Positions 34,917 through 43,904 of a DNA stretch of 64,000 nt are shown here, in pieces. This DNA comes from Pseudoflavonifractor sp. An44 (GTDB taxonomy: Bacteria; Bacillota; Clostridia; Oscillospirales; Oscillospiraceae), in the NCBI RefSeq assembly GCF_002161675.1, contig NZ_NFIH01000003.1, positions 1-64,000 of the forward strand, written 5' to 3'. The translations under genes and the position numbers were made by a program. Below the pieces are notes generated by a model that had not been told where the DNA came from, searched no databases, and saw only the letters and a list, made by a program, of their open reading frames with translations. Numbering within the stretch: position 1 is the first letter of the stretch; each line of letters starts with the position of its first letter.

Positions 34917-35673
34917 ACTGCCCGGGATTGCCGGGGTGGCGGTGCTGCTGGTGGTGTGGCAGCTGGTGTGTGTGTCCGGGCTGGTGCCCAGCTACATGCT
35001 GCCCTCCCCGGTGCAGGTGGTCACCGCCTTTGTCACCGACGCCCCCTCCCTGTGGGAAAACCTGCTCATCACCTTGCAGGAGGCCGCCCTGGGCCTGTGC
35101 ATCGGGGTGGCGGTGGGCTTTGTGTTCGCCGTGGCCATGGATGCCTTTGAACTGCTGTACAAGATTTTCTACCCCATTCTGGTCATCACCCAGACCATCC
35201 CCACCGTGGCCATTGCGCCCCTGTTGGTGCTGTGGTTTGGCTACGAGATGACTCCTAAGGTCATTTTGGTGGTGCTGGTCACCTTCTTCCCGGTGACGGT
35301 GGGGCTGCTGGACGGCTTCCGGGGGGTAGACCCCGACGCCGTGGGACTGCTGCGCTCCATGGGAGCGGGGCGGTGGCAGATTTTTCGCTACTTAAAATGC
35401 CCTTGGGCTCTGCCCCAGTTCTTTTCCGGGCTGCGCATCGCCGCCGCCTACTCCATCGTGGGCGCCGTCATCAGCGAGTGGCTGGGCGGCTTCGGCGGCC
35501 TGGGAGTGTACATGACCCGGGTGAAAAAGGCCTTTGCCTTTGACAAGATGTTTGCTGTGATCTTTTTAATTTCCGCCCTGTCCCTGGCCCTCATGGCCCT
35601 GGTGGGGTGGCTGGAGCGGCGGTGTATGCCCTACCGCTCCGTGGATGAGGAGAAGAGGAGGAACAAAGGATGA
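34882..35673 (+). CDS. thiX: ABC permease for thiamin pyrimidine precursor
   Basis: A 263-residue permease of the SsuC/TauC-like family with six membrane segments and the EAA-type loop (GLLRSMGAGRWQIFRYLKCP). I take the TTG at 34882 as the start because GAAGGGGA lies 11 bp upstream; this places it 35 bp inside the preceding gene in another frame. Frames opening earlier (34783) would give a non-family N terminus. Being under a TPP riboswitch and beside an NMT1-like binding protein, it probably imports formylamino-pyrimidine or hydroxymethylpyrimidine. The next gene overlaps its stop by four bases. Confidence 0.87.
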   Translation: MIRKLPNTTRAKLPGIAGVAVLLVVWQLVCVSGLVPSYMLPSPVQVVTAFVTDAPSLWENLLITLQEAALGLCIGVAVGFVFAVAMDAFELLYKIFYPILVITQTIPTVAIAPLLVLWFGYEMTPKVILVVLVTFFPVTVGLLDGFRGVDPDAVGLLRSMGAGRWQIFRYLKCPWALPQFFSGLRIAAAYSIVGAVISEWLGGFGGLGVYMTRVKKAFAFDKMFAVIFLISALSLALMALVGWLERRCMPYRSVDEEKRRNKG

Positions 35674-36698
35674 AGAAATGGACGTATCGCCTGCTGGCCG
35701 GGGCGCTGACCCTGGGTCTGGCGGCGTCTCTCACTGCCTGCGGGCAGAAGACCGAGAACAACACCCAGGACGGAGAGAAGGACCTGGAGAAGATCACCTT
35801 CGTGCTGGACTGGACCCCCAACACCAACCACACCGGCATCTATGTGGCCATGGCCAACGGCTACTTTGAGGATGCCGGCCTGGAGGTGGAGGTGGTGCAG
35901 CCCCCCGAGGACGGCGCGGAAGTGCTGGTGGCCTCGGGCAAGGCCCAGTTCGGCGTGTCCTTCCAGGACTACATCGCCCCCGGCCTCATTGGGGACGACC
36001 CCCTGCCCATCACCGCTGTGGCTGCCATCATCCAGCACAACACCTCCGGCATCATCTCCCGGGCTGGAGAGGGCATGGACACCCCCAAGGGCCTGGAGGG
36101 CCACAAGTACGCCACCTGGGATCTGCCCGTGGAGAAGGCTACCATCCAGCAGGTGATGGAGGCCGACGGCGGCGACTTCTCCAAGGTGGAGCTCATCCCC
36201 TCCACCGTCACCGACGAGGTGTCTGCTCTGGAGAGCAAGTCTGTGGACGCCATCTGGATTTACTACGGCTGGGCTGGCATCGCCTGTGAGGTGGCGGGTC
36301 TGGACACCGACTACTTCGAGTTTGCCGACATCGACCCGGTGTTTGACTTCTACACCCCCGTGATCATCGGCAACAACACCTATCTCAGCGAGCACGAAGA
36401 GGAGTCTAAGGCATTTATGGCCGCTGTGACCCAGGGCTATGAGTACGCCATGGAGCACCCCGAGGAGGCCGCCCAGATTCTCATGGAGGCCGCCCCCGAG
36501 CTCAAGAGCAATGAGGAGCTGGTGGTGGCCAGCCAGAAGTACCTGGCCAAGGAGTACCAGGCGGACGCGGAGCGCTGGGGCGAGATGGACCCGGACCGCT
36601 GGAGCGGCTTCTTCACCTGGCTCAACGACAACCAGCTGCTGGAGGGCACCGTGGACCCCAACGCCGGATTCTCCAACGACTACCTGCCCCAGAAGTGA
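35670..36698 (+). CDS. thiY: Pyrimidine-precursor binding lipoprotein (ThiY/NMT1-like)
   Basis: A 342-residue lipoprotein; the lipobox is LTAC (Cys near residue 25). The mature protein has ITFVLDWTPNTNHTGIYVA and ALESKSVDAIWIYYGWAGIA, marks of the NMT1/THI5-like group that binds thiamin pyrimidine precursors. It should hand its ligand to the ThiX permease. The gene overlaps thiX by ATGA and the ATPase gene starts within its last codon, showing tight coupling. AGGAGGAACAA precedes the start. Confidence 0.9.
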   Translation: MKKWTYRLLAGALTLGLAASLTACGQKTENNTQDGEKDLEKITFVLDWTPNTNHTGIYVAMANGYFEDAGLEVEVVQPPEDGAEVLVASGKAQFGVSFQDYIAPGLIGDDPLPITAVAAIIQHNTSGIISRAGEGMDTPKGLEGHKYATWDLPVEKATIQQVMEADGGDFSKVELIPSTVTDEVSALESKSVDAIWIYYGWAGIACEVAGLDTDYFEFADIDPVFDFYTPVIIGNNTYLSEHEEESKAFMAAVTQGYEYAMEHPEEAAQILMEAAPELKSNEELVVASQKYLAKEYQADAERWGEMDPDRWSGFFTWLNDNQLLEGTVDPNAGFSNDYLPQK

Positions 36699-37441
36699 CC
36701 GTGGACAAGCTGGAAGTACGCAACGTCAGCCTGGCCTTTGGAGACAACCAGGTCCTCCGTGATGTGTCCATCCACCTCAAGGAGGGGGAGCTGGTGTGCC
36801 TGCTGGGGGTGAGCGGCGGCGGAAAGACCACCCTCTTCAACGTCATTTCCGGCCTGCTCCGCCCCGATGAAGGGCAGGTGTTTCTGGACGGGGAGGACGT
36901 GACGGGCCAGCCCGGCCGCATCAGCTACATGCTGCAAAAGGACCTGTTGCTGCCCTACCGCACCATTGAGGACAATGTGGCGCTGCCGTTGATGCTGCGG
37001 GGGATGAAGAAAAAGGAGGCCAGGGCCCAGGCCGCCGCCCTGTTTGCCCAGTTCGGGCTGGAGGGCACCGAGAAGAAGTGGCCGGGGCAGCTGTCCGGCG
37101 GCATGCGCCAGCGGGCAGCGCTGCTGCGCACCTACCTGTTCTCCCAGAACGTGGCGCTGCTGGACGAGCCCTTTTCCGCCCTGGACACCCTCACCAAGTC
37201 CTCGGTGCATGAGTGGTATTTGAAGGTGATGGAGGACATTCGCCTGTCCACCCTCTTCATCACCCACGACATTGACGAGGCCATCCTCCTCTCCGACCGC
37301 ATCTATCTTCTCATGGACGGGCGCATTGGGGAGGAGATTGTGGTGCAAGAGCCCCGGCCCCGCCACGTGGAGTTCAACCTCACCCCGGAATTTTTGGCGT
37401 ACAAGCGGCGCATCATCGCCGCCCTCCACGCCCAGGGGTGA
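36695..37441 (+). CDS. thiZ: ABC ATPase of the thiamin-precursor transporter
   Basis: A 248-residue ABC ATPase. Walker A is GVSGGGKTT near residues 40-48, the signature is LSGGMRQRAALLRTYL, and Walker B is VALLDEPFSALDTLT, typical of SsuB/TauB/ThiZ importers. The H-loop is FITHDIDEAILLSDRI. The start is GTG 36695 or GTG 36701; both lie at the end of thiY, and the GAAGTG-type context does not decide. It is the last gene of the TPP-controlled operon. The inverted repeat at 37466-37533 follows. Confidence 0.9.
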   Translation: MTVDKLEVRNVSLAFGDNQVLRDVSIHLKEGELVCLLGVSGGGKTTLFNVISGLLRPDEGQVFLDGEDVTGQPGRISYMLQKDLLLPYRTIEDNVALPLMLRGMKKKEARAQAAALFAQFGLEGTEKKWPGQLSGGMRQRAALLRTYLFSQNVALLDEPFSALDTLTKSSVHEWYLKVMEDIRLSTLFITHDIDEAILLSDRIYLLMDGRIGEEIVVQEPRPRHVEFNLTPEFLAYKRRIIAALHAQG

Positions 37442-37465
37442 GAGAGTTACATTTTATACCAGAAA

Positions 37466-37534
37466 TTTACCCCCGTACCCCCGGGAAATTGGCGAGGCCG
37501 TGCCTTGACTTGTCCCGGGGTACGGGGGTAAAAT
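37466..37534 (+). promoter_or_regulatory. pyrG promoter embedded in a long inverted repeat
   Basis: Arms TTTACCCCCGTACCCCCGGGA and TCCCGGGGTACGGGGGTAAA pair over about 20 bp around a 26-base loop. The right arm lies within a promoter: TTGACT at 37505-37510 and TAAAAT at 37529-37534, spaced by 18 bp. The repeat may end the thi operon, block the pyrG promoter as a folded form, or bind a repressor; the sequence does not decide. Confidence 0.55.
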
Positions 37535-37615
37535 ATTGCGTATTATTTTTTGACAGGGCCGGGCAATGGGGTCCGGCGCAAGGGCGCATCTTCCTGTCCA
37601 AAGGAGGAAGCACAT

Positions 37616-39223
37616 ATGGCCATGAACACGAAATTTATCTTTGTCACCGGGGGTGTGGTGTCCGGTCTGGGCAAGGGCATCACCGCCGCTTCACTGGGCC
37701 GCCTGCTGAAACAGCGGGGGCTACGGGTGAAGGTGCAGAAGCTGGACCCCTACCTCAACGTGGACCCGGGCACCATGAGCCCCTACCAGCACGGGGAGGT
37801 GTTCGTCACCGACGACGGGGCGGAGACCGACCTGGATTTGGGCCACTACGAGCGGTTTATTGACGAAAACCTCACCTTTAACTCCTCGGTGTCCTCGGGT
37901 AAGGTGTACTGGAACGTGCTCAACCGGGAGCGGCGCGGGGACTACCTGGGGGGCACGGTACAGATCATCCCCCACATCACCAACGAGATCAAGGCCAACA
38001 TCTACTCTCTGGAGGGGCCCGACACCGATGTGGCCATTGTGGAGATCGGCGGCACCGTGGGCGACATTGAGTCCCAGCCCTTCCTGGAGGCCATCCGGCA
38101 GGTGGCCGCCGAGCGGGGGCGTCAGGACGTGATGTTCATTCACGTCTCCCTCATTGTCTCCATTCCCGGCTCTGGGGAGCTCAAGAGCAAGCCCACCCAG
38201 CACTCGGCCAAGGAGCTTCTCAGCCTGGGGATTCAGCCGGATGTCATCATGTGCCGCAGCGATGCCCCCATTCCCCAGGATATTTTGGACAAGATTGCCC
38301 TGTTCTGTAACATTCCGGTGGAAAACGCCATCCCCAACCTCACCGCCGACATTCTCTATGAGGTGCCCCTGATGCTGGAGCGGGAGGGGCTGGCCAACGT
38401 GGTGGTGCGTCGTCTGGGGCTCATCTGTCACGCCCCCGACCTCACCGAGTGGGCTACCATGGTGTACCGGGCCAAGAACGTGAAAGACACCGTGGAGATC
38501 GCTTTGGTGGGCAAGTACGTCTCCCTCCACGACGCCTACCTGTCCGTGGTGGAGGCCCTCACCCACGGCGGCATTGAAAACGACGTGAAGGTGCACATCC
38601 GCTGGGTGGACTCCGAGACGGTCACCCAGGACAACGTGGCCCAGGTGCTGGAGGGCGTGCAGGGTATTCTGGTGCCCGGCGGCTTTGGCAACCGGGGCAT
38701 TGAGGGCAAAATTTCCGCCATCCGTTACGCCCGGGAGAACAACATCCCCTTCCTGGGCATCTGCCTGGGCATGCAGCTGGCTGTGGTGGAGTTTGCCCGC
38801 CATGTGTGCGGCATGACCGACGCCCACTCCTCCGAACTCAATCCCGCCACCACCCATCCCGTCATTGACCTGATGCCCGACCAGGTGGGGGTCACCGACA
38901 TGGGCGGCACCATGCGTCTGGGCAGCTACCCCTGCCACCTGGTGGAGGGCACTCGGGCCGCTGACATCTACGGGGTCCAGGACATCCACGAGCGCCACCG
39001 CCACCGCTACGAGGTAAACAACACCTTCCGGGAGGAGCTAACCAAGGCGGGGCTGGTGCTCTCCGGCCTGTCCCCGGACGGACGGCTGGTGGAGATGGTG
39101 GAGCTGCCCCAGCACCCCTGGTTTGTGGCAGGTCAGTTCCACCCCGAGCTGAAGAGCCGACCCAACCGGGCCCATCCCCTGTTCCGGGGCTTTGTGGGGG
39201 CAGCCAAGGCGTACCAGAAGTAA
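37616..39223 (+). CDS. pyrG: CTP synthase
   Basis: A 535-residue CTP synthase that aminates UTP to CTP with glutamine and ATP. The N-terminal synthetase domain starts [20 protein letters not shown] with its P-loop-like [10 protein letters not shown] and contains [20 protein letters not shown]. The C-terminal glutaminase domain has the nucleophile elbow [15 protein letters not shown] and the catalytic His/Glu in [10 protein letters not shown]. The length is normal. The ATG at 37616 has AAAGGAGGAAG upstream; an earlier in-frame start at 37550 has no site. It is monocistronic with its own promoter and terminator. Confidence 0.97.
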   Translation: MAMNTKFIFVTGGVVSGLGKGITAASLGRLLKQRGLRVKVQKLDPYLNVDPGTMSPYQHGEVFVTDDGAETDLDLGHYERFIDENLTFNSSVSSGKVYWNVLNRERRGDYLGGTVQIIPHITNEIKANIYSLEGPDTDVAIVEIGGTVGDIESQPFLEAIRQVAAERGRQDVMFIHVSLIVSIPGSGELKSKPTQHSAKELLSLGIQPDVIMCRSDAPIPQDILDKIALFCNIPVENAIPNLTADILYEVPLMLEREGLANVVVRRLGLICHAPDLTEWATMVYRAKNVKDTVEIALVGKYVSLHDAYLSVVEALTHGGIENDVKVHIRWVDSETVTQDNVAQVLEGVQGILVPGGFGNRGIEGKISAIRYARENNIPFLGICLGMQLAVVEFARHVCGMTDAHSSELNPATTHPVIDLMPDQVGVTDMGGTMRLGSYPCHLVEGTRAADIYGVQDIHERHRHRYEVNNTFREELTKAGLVLSGLSPDGRLVEMVELPQHPWFVAGQFHPELKSRPNRAHPLFRGFVGAAKAYQK

Positions 39224-39232
39224 AAAGATACA

Positions 39233-39272
39233 CAAAAGCGGATGCAGCTGTGGAAGTTGCATCCGCTTTTTC
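39233..39272 (+). terminator. Intrinsic terminator of pyrG
   Basis: AAAAGCGGATGCA and TGCATCCGCTTTTT arms. Confidence 0.9.
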
Positions 39273-39300
39273 GACGTATTTCTCAGGTGTGGGACCTGCG

Positions 39301-39843
39301 CCCCTGGCAGGGGACGCGCTCCGCTGGGCCCGATTTCTCAGCGATGAGAAATCGGGGAAAGAATCGCCAAAGGCGGGGCCTTCCCCCGCCTTGTGGAATC
39401 CACCCCGCCGGTACTGGTTGGAGTGTGCGCCGTTCTATTTTCAGCCCTTGGCCCGGTGAGGTCACATGGATGGCTTGGCGTTCTATGGGGGGTATCTACT
39501 TCTCTGCTGGAGCGTCCATCTACCGCCAGGGCTTTACCTTGGTGAACCGCTGTTCCCAGCTACCGGATGCCTGGTTCCCAGCGGCGGGAACGCCGCTTCT
39601 CCAAGGTAGGCCCGGGCATGGAAACCACCTAGCTATAGGGCCAGCTGCCCAAGATAGCCTGGTGTGGTGGCACAAACAGGGGCCGCAGCAAGGGTGACGG
39701 GCCGAATAGAGACTTGACGCAGGCCCAGCCTCGTACCCCAAGGGAGGTCCTTAGGGGGGAACGCCCTAAGCGGGTTTTGGTTTCTTTTGCCCGCTCAAAA
39801 GAAACCCCCAGCGGGAAGCGTCCCCACCAGGCTGGCAAGCCGG
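39301..39843. repeat. Repeat family A, long copy 2
   Basis: This fills the pyrG-ilvE gap and is nearly colinear with 2780-3323. The 5' hairpin CCCGATTTCTC/GAGAAATCGGG is kept, and its loop changes from GCCGAT to AGCGAT. Internal stems differ by paired changes; for example CAGCCAT...GTGGCTG in copy 1 corresponds to GCTAT...ATAGC here. The block GGGGCCRCAGCAAGGGTGACGG and the block around TCCTTAGGGGGGAACGCCCT are invariant, as expected for loops or binding sites. Confidence 0.75.
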
Positions 39844-39899
39844 AAGCAGAAATACGGTAGAAGGACAGGCCTTCTTCATTACAATTATAAATTTCAGAG

Positions 39900-39936
39900 A
39901 AAAAGGACGCTGCACATGGAATGCAGCGTCCTTCTT
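39900..39936 (-). terminator. Terminator of ilvE
   Basis: On the minus strand AAGGACGCTGCA and TGCAGCGTCCTT arms are followed by TTTCT, directly after the ilvE stop. Confidence 0.88.
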
Positions 39937-39940
39937 CAAC

Positions 39941-41008
39941 TTATTCCACGGGAACCACCCAGCCGTGGGTGTCGGGAATGGTGCCCCACTGGATGCCGGT
40001 GAGGGTGTCGTACAGCTTCTGGGTCAGCGCTCCGATTTGACCGCCGCTGACCTCCACCTTCTGGTCCTCCCAGGCCAGCAGGCCGATGGGGGAGACCACG
40101 GCGGCGGTGCCGGTGCCCCAGGCCTCTTCCAGGGTGCCCGCCTTGGCGGCGTCAAACAGCTCCTGGGCGGTGACCAGCCGCTCCTCCACGGGGATGCCCC
40201 AATCACGCAGCAGCTCCAGGCAGCTCTTGCGGGTGATGCCGGGGAGCACGGAGCCGGTGAGCTGGGGAGTGATGACGGTGCCGTTTACCTTGAACAGCAC
40301 GTTCATGGCCCCCACTTCCTCAATATACTTGCGGTGCACGCCGTCCAGCCACAGCACCTGAGAGTAGCCCTGGGCCTCTGCCCGTTCTCCAGCCCGGATG
40401 GAGGCGGCGTAGTTGCCGCCGCACTTGGTGTAGCCAGTGCCGCCCCGCACTGCCCGCACGTCCTCGCTCTCCACGTAGATTTTCACCGGGTTGATGCCCT
40501 CGGGGTAGTAGGCGCCCACGGGGCAGCAGATGATGGCAAACAGGTAGCTGTGGGAGGCGTGGACACCCAGGGAGCAGTCGGTGGCGATGATGAAGGGGCG
40601 GATATACAGGGAGGTGCCCAGTTTGTTGGGCACCCAGGCCTCATCCACCTTCACCAGGGCCTTCACCGCCTGCACAAAGTCCTCCTCGGGAATCTCGGGG
40701 ATGCACAGGCGCTGGCAAGAGGAGTTCAAACGCCGGGCGTTCTCCACCGGGCGGAACAGCTGCACGTTGCCCTCGGGGGTGCGGTAGGCCTTCAAGCCCT
40801 CAAAAATTTCCTGGGCGTAGTGGAACACCATGCAGGAGGGCTCCATGGACAGGGGGCCGTAGGGCACCACCCGGGCATCGTGCCAGCCCTGGCCGGCGTC
40901 GTAGTTCATCAAAAACATGTGGTCGGTAAAGGTCTTACCGAATTGCAGGGTGTCGGGGTCGGGCAGGGGCTTGCGCTGCTCCGCCAGCTTGACTTGAATA
41001 TCCAGCAT
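39941..41008 (-). CDS. ilvE: Branched-chain amino acid aminotransferase
   Basis: A 355-residue PLP-dependent class IV aminotransferase of the longer bacterial/eukaryotic BCAT type, interconverting Leu, Ile and Val with their 2-oxo acids. The PLP lysine lies in GTGYTKCGGNYAASIRAG; other conserved parts are FHYAQEIFEGLKAYR, LYIRPFIIATDCSLGV, EVGAMNVLFKV and GSVLPGITRKS. The ATG at 41008 follows AAAGGAGACGAGTTCC; the open frame starting further up at 41068 has no site. It stands alone with its own promoter and terminator. Confidence 0.95.
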   Translation of the reverse strand: MLDIQVKLAEQRKPLPDPDTLQFGKTFTDHMFLMNYDAGQGWHDARVVPYGPLSMEPSCMVFHYAQEIFEGLKAYRTPEGNVQLFRPVENARRLNSSCQRLCIPEIPEEDFVQAVKALVKVDEAWVPNKLGTSLYIRPFIIATDCSLGVHASHSYLFAIICCPVGAYYPEGINPVKIYVESEDVRAVRGGTGYTKCGGNYAASIRAGERAEAQGYSQVLWLDGVHRKYIEEVGAMNVLFKVNGTVITPQLTGSVLPGITRKSCLELLRDWGIPVEERLVTAQELFDAAKAGTLEEAWGTGTAAVVSPIGLLAWEDQKVEVSGGQIGALTQKLYDTLTGIQWGTIPDTHGWVVPVE

Positions 41009-41060
41009 GGAACTCGTCTCCTTTACACAGTAAAGCGGTAAATGCTCGGGGTGAGAAGAT

Positions 41061-41090
41061 TGCGTCAACCGAGAACCTCGGCTGACGCAG
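41061..41090 (-). promoter_or_regulatory. Leader hairpin of ilvE
   Basis: TGCGTCA-CCGAG and CTCGG-TGACGCA arms make a perfect 12-bp stem apart from one bulge on each side. It lies between the promoter and start of ilvE without a T-run, so it is a candidate leader regulatory structure. Confidence 0.45.
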
Positions 41091-41128
41091 ATACCTCCAG
41101 GCAGATACCTGAATGATTGGTAAAAACT

Positions 41129-41157
41129 ATTATAGCAACTGGGACGGGGATGTGCAA
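41129..41157 (-). promoter_or_regulatory. Promoter of ilvE
   Basis: On the minus strand TTGCAC and a perfect TATAAT are separated by 17 bp. Confidence 0.8.
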
Positions 41158-41217
41158 TGGCATTTTATCCAATCTGTCCACATTTCTTGCGGCCCTTCCA
41201 TTTTGATTTCCAATCCC

Positions 41218-41246
41218 TTGTTTTTACGGGTGGGATTTGATATAAT
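41218..41246 (+). promoter_or_regulatory. Promoter of the gdpP operon
   Basis: TTGTTT (41218-41223) and a perfect TATAAT with TTGA before it (41241-41246) are separated by 17 bp, about 115 nt before gdpP. Confidence 0.75.
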
Positions 41247-41359
41247 GATTCATCTATATGGAGTTTTATAATTTCCCGGGGGAAGGGGGCGAAAAACCGC
41301 CCAAACACCCCGGAGGACCCCTGTGAGACGGGGATTTTGGGACAAAAGGAGTGAATGAG

Positions 41360-43381
41360 ATGAATCGGACATTGTCCCGGCTGCTGGGCCCTCGATTTGG
41401 CCTGTACTTTTTGGTTATGATTGTCTTTGCCGCCATCACCGCCCTGCTGGGCAATGTGCAGATGGCCTTGGGAGAGGCTGCGGTGGTGCTGGTGCTGTAC
41501 CTGCTCTATCTCCGGGCCTCTCTGCTGCGCCGCCGGGAGGCCACCCGGTACCTGGACCAGCTGCTGGGCAGCGTGGACGAGGCCACCCGGGACAGCACCC
41601 TCAACTGCCCCCTGCCGGTGATGATGTTCCGCCCCGACACCGAGGAGATCGTGTGGTCCAACGACCGATTCCTCCACCTGTCCGGGGACCGGAACCGCCT
41701 GTTTGACACCAAACTCACCGACATTGCCCCCCAGTTTGACAGCCGCTGGCTGCTGGAGGGCAAGCACGAGTGCCCCCACGAGGTGGCCATGGGCCGCCGC
41801 CGCTACCAGGTGTTCGGCAACGTGGGCCGCACCCAGGAGGAGGGCCAGGAGAGCCTGCTGGCCACCACCTACTGGCTGGACGTCACCGAGGCCAGCAATT
41901 TGAAAGAGATCTACCAGGCCACCCGTCCGGTGGTGGCCATCCTGCTGCTGGACAACTACGAGGACACCATCAAGGGGCTGCCGGAAAATGTGGCCTCCAA
42001 CATGATCGCAGACATCAACCAGCGCATCTCCCAGTGGATGGGGGATGTGGGGGGCATCTTCTGCCGCCTGGACCGGGACCGCTTCCTCTACATCTTTGAG
42101 GAGCAGTATTTGCAAGGGTACAAGGAGGAGAAGTTCTCCATTCTGGACTCCATCCGCCAGGTGCAGACCCCCAACGGCATCTCGGTGACCCTGTCGTTGG
42201 GGCTGGGCGTGGACGGGGAGACCCCGGCGGACCTGTACCGCTTTGCCTCTCTGTCCGTGGAGATGGCCCTGTCCCGGGGTGGCGATCAGGCGGTGGTGAA
42301 AAACCGCTTCAACTTCGAGTTCTTCGGTGGCCGGGCCAAGGAGACGGAGAAGCGCACCAAGGTCAAGAGCCGGGTCATGGCCTCCGCCCTGGGCGAGCTG
42401 GTGGCGGACGCCTCCTGTGTGTTCGTCATGGGCCACGCCGCCGCCGACATGGACGCCGTGGGTGCTGCTGTGGGCGTGTGCGCCATTGCCCGCAAGAAGG
42501 GCGTGCCCCACTACATCGTCCGGGAGAGCGGACCCACCCCCGCCGACCAGCTGTACCGCAAGCTGGAGGGGATGGAAGAGTACAAGGACCTGTTTTTGGA
42601 CAGCCAGGAGACCCTTTTGAAGGCAGACTCCCGGTCCCTGCTGGTGGTGGTGGACACCAACCGCCCCGAGCAGGTGGCCAGCCGAGAGGTGCTCCAGTCC
42701 TGCAACAAGGTGGCGGTCATCGACCACCACCGCCGGGCCGCCACCTACATCGAGGGCGGCGCCCTCTACTTCCACGAGCCCTACGCCTCTTCCACCTGTG
42801 AGCTGGTCAGCGAGCTGCTGGGCTACCTCATGGAGCCCGGGGAGCTGCTGCGGGGCGAGGCAGAGGCCATGATGGCGGGCCTGATGCTGGACACCAAGAA
42901 CTTCACCATGCGCACCGGAGGCCGCACCTTTGAGGCCGCCGCCTTCCTGCGCCGGGCCGGAGGGGACACCGGCGAGGTGAAGAAGATGTTCCAGACCGGC
43001 CTGGCCGATACCGTGGCCAAGTACGGCATCATTCAAAATGCCAAGATGTACCGGCAGGATATTGCCATTGCGCCGGTAGACCATACCGTCAATCGGGTCA
43101 CAGCCGCCCAGGCGGCCGATGAGCTGTTGAATATTGCAGGCATCAACACCTCCTTCGTCCTCTATCCCGACGGAGACCGGGTGGTGGTGTCGGCCAGAAG
43201 CATCAACGACACCAATGTCCAGGTGATTTTGGAGGCCCTGGGCGGCGGCGGAAACGCCGGAGCCGCCGGAGCCCAGATCACCGGGCAGACGTTGAAGCAG
43301 GTGACGGAATCCCTCATGGCCACTCTGGAGCGGTACTTCAAGACCGACGACCCGGAGGAGATGGGGGAAGAGGAGGAGTAA
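41360..43381 (+). CDS. gdpP: GdpP/YybT-type cyclic-di-AMP phosphodiesterase
   Basis: A 673-residue membrane protein with two N-terminal TM helices (about 10-52), a degenerate PAS domain (about 65-165), a degenerate GGDEF domain (about 180-310, with GGIFCRLDRDRFLYIFEEQY in place of a catalytic GGDEF), and DHH/DHHA1 domains. The DHH catalytic motifs are VMGHAAADMDAVGAA near 355 and VIDHHRR near 452-458. It breaks c-di-AMP to pApA at the inner membrane face and so influences osmotic and wall homeostasis. ATG 41360 with AAAGGAG fits better than GTG 41351. It heads the gdpP-rplI-dnaB order conserved in Firmicutes. Confidence 0.95.
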   Translation: MNRTLSRLLGPRFGLYFLVMIVFAAITALLGNVQMALGEAAVVLVLYLLYLRASLLRRREATRYLDQLLGSVDEATRDSTLNCPLPVMMFRPDTEEIVWSNDRFLHLSGDRNRLFDTKLTDIAPQFDSRWLLEGKHECPHEVAMGRRRYQVFGNVGRTQEEGQESLLATTYWLDVTEASNLKEIYQATRPVVAILLLDNYEDTIKGLPENVASNMIADINQRISQWMGDVGGIFCRLDRDRFLYIFEEQYLQGYKEEKFSILDSIRQVQTPNGISVTLSLGLGVDGETPADLYRFASLSVEMALSRGGDQAVVKNRFNFEFFGGRAKETEKRTKVKSRVMASALGELVADASCVFVMGHAAADMDAVGAAVGVCAIARKKGVPHYIVRESGPTPADQLYRKLEGMEEYKDLFLDSQETLLKADSRSLLVVVDTNRPEQVASREVLQSCNKVAVIDHHRRAATYIEGGALYFHEPYASSTCELVSELLGYLMEPGELLRGEAEAMMAGLMLDTKNFTMRTGGRTFEAAAFLRRAGGDTGEVKKMFQTGLADTVAKYGIIQNAKMYRQDIAIAPVDHTVNRVTAAQAADELLNIAGINTSFVLYPDGDRVVVSARSINDTNVQVILEALGGGGNAGAAGAQITGQTLKQVTESLMATLERYFKTDDPEEMGEEEE

Positions 43382-43424
43382 ACACTTCCCTCCAAGCAAA
43401 CCATATTTTTAGGAGGAACACATC

Positions 43425-43874
43425 ATGAAAGTGATTTTACAGCAGGACGTGAAGGGCCACGGCAAGAAGGGCCAGATGGTGGACGTGTCCGACGGGTACG
43501 CCCGCAACTTCCTTCTGCCCCGCAAGCTGGCCGTGGAGGCCAGCGCCGAGAACATCAACACCATGAAGATGCAGGATAAGGCCCGCCGCGCCCGTGAGGC
43601 CGAGGAGCGTCAGGCCGCCATGGACCTGGTGAGCCGTTTGAAGGAGTGCCCGGTGAAGATCGTGGCCAAGGCTGGCCAGGGTGGCCGCCTGTTCGGCTCG
43701 GTGACCACCAAGGAGATCTCCGAGGGCCTCAAGCAGCAGTACAACATCGACATCAACAAGTCCAAGCTGGTGCTGGCTGACCCCATCAAGGCCTTTGGCG
43801 GCTACGAGGTCAAGTGCAAGCTGGGCTATGAGATCACCGGCACCGTCCGTGTGATGGTCACCGAGGAGGCGTAA
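43425..43874 (+). CDS. rplI: 50S ribosomal protein L9
   Basis: A 149-residue L9. The N-terminal RNA-binding domain MKVILQQDVKGHGKKGQMVD, with YARNFLLPRKLAVEAS, is followed by the long connecting helix and the C-terminal domain with GRLFGSVTTKEISEGLKQQY. The length is normal. TTTAGGAGGAACACATC precedes the ATG. It lies between gdpP and dnaB as in Bacillus. Confidence 0.97.
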   Translation: MKVILQQDVKGHGKKGQMVDVSDGYARNFLLPRKLAVEASAENINTMKMQDKARRAREAEERQAAMDLVSRLKECPVKIVAKAGQGGRLFGSVTTKEISEGLKQQYNIDINKSKLVLADPIKAFGGYEVKCKLGYEITGTVRVMVTEEA

Positions 43875-43904
43875 GATTACGCCCACAGTATACAACTGGG
43901 AGGG

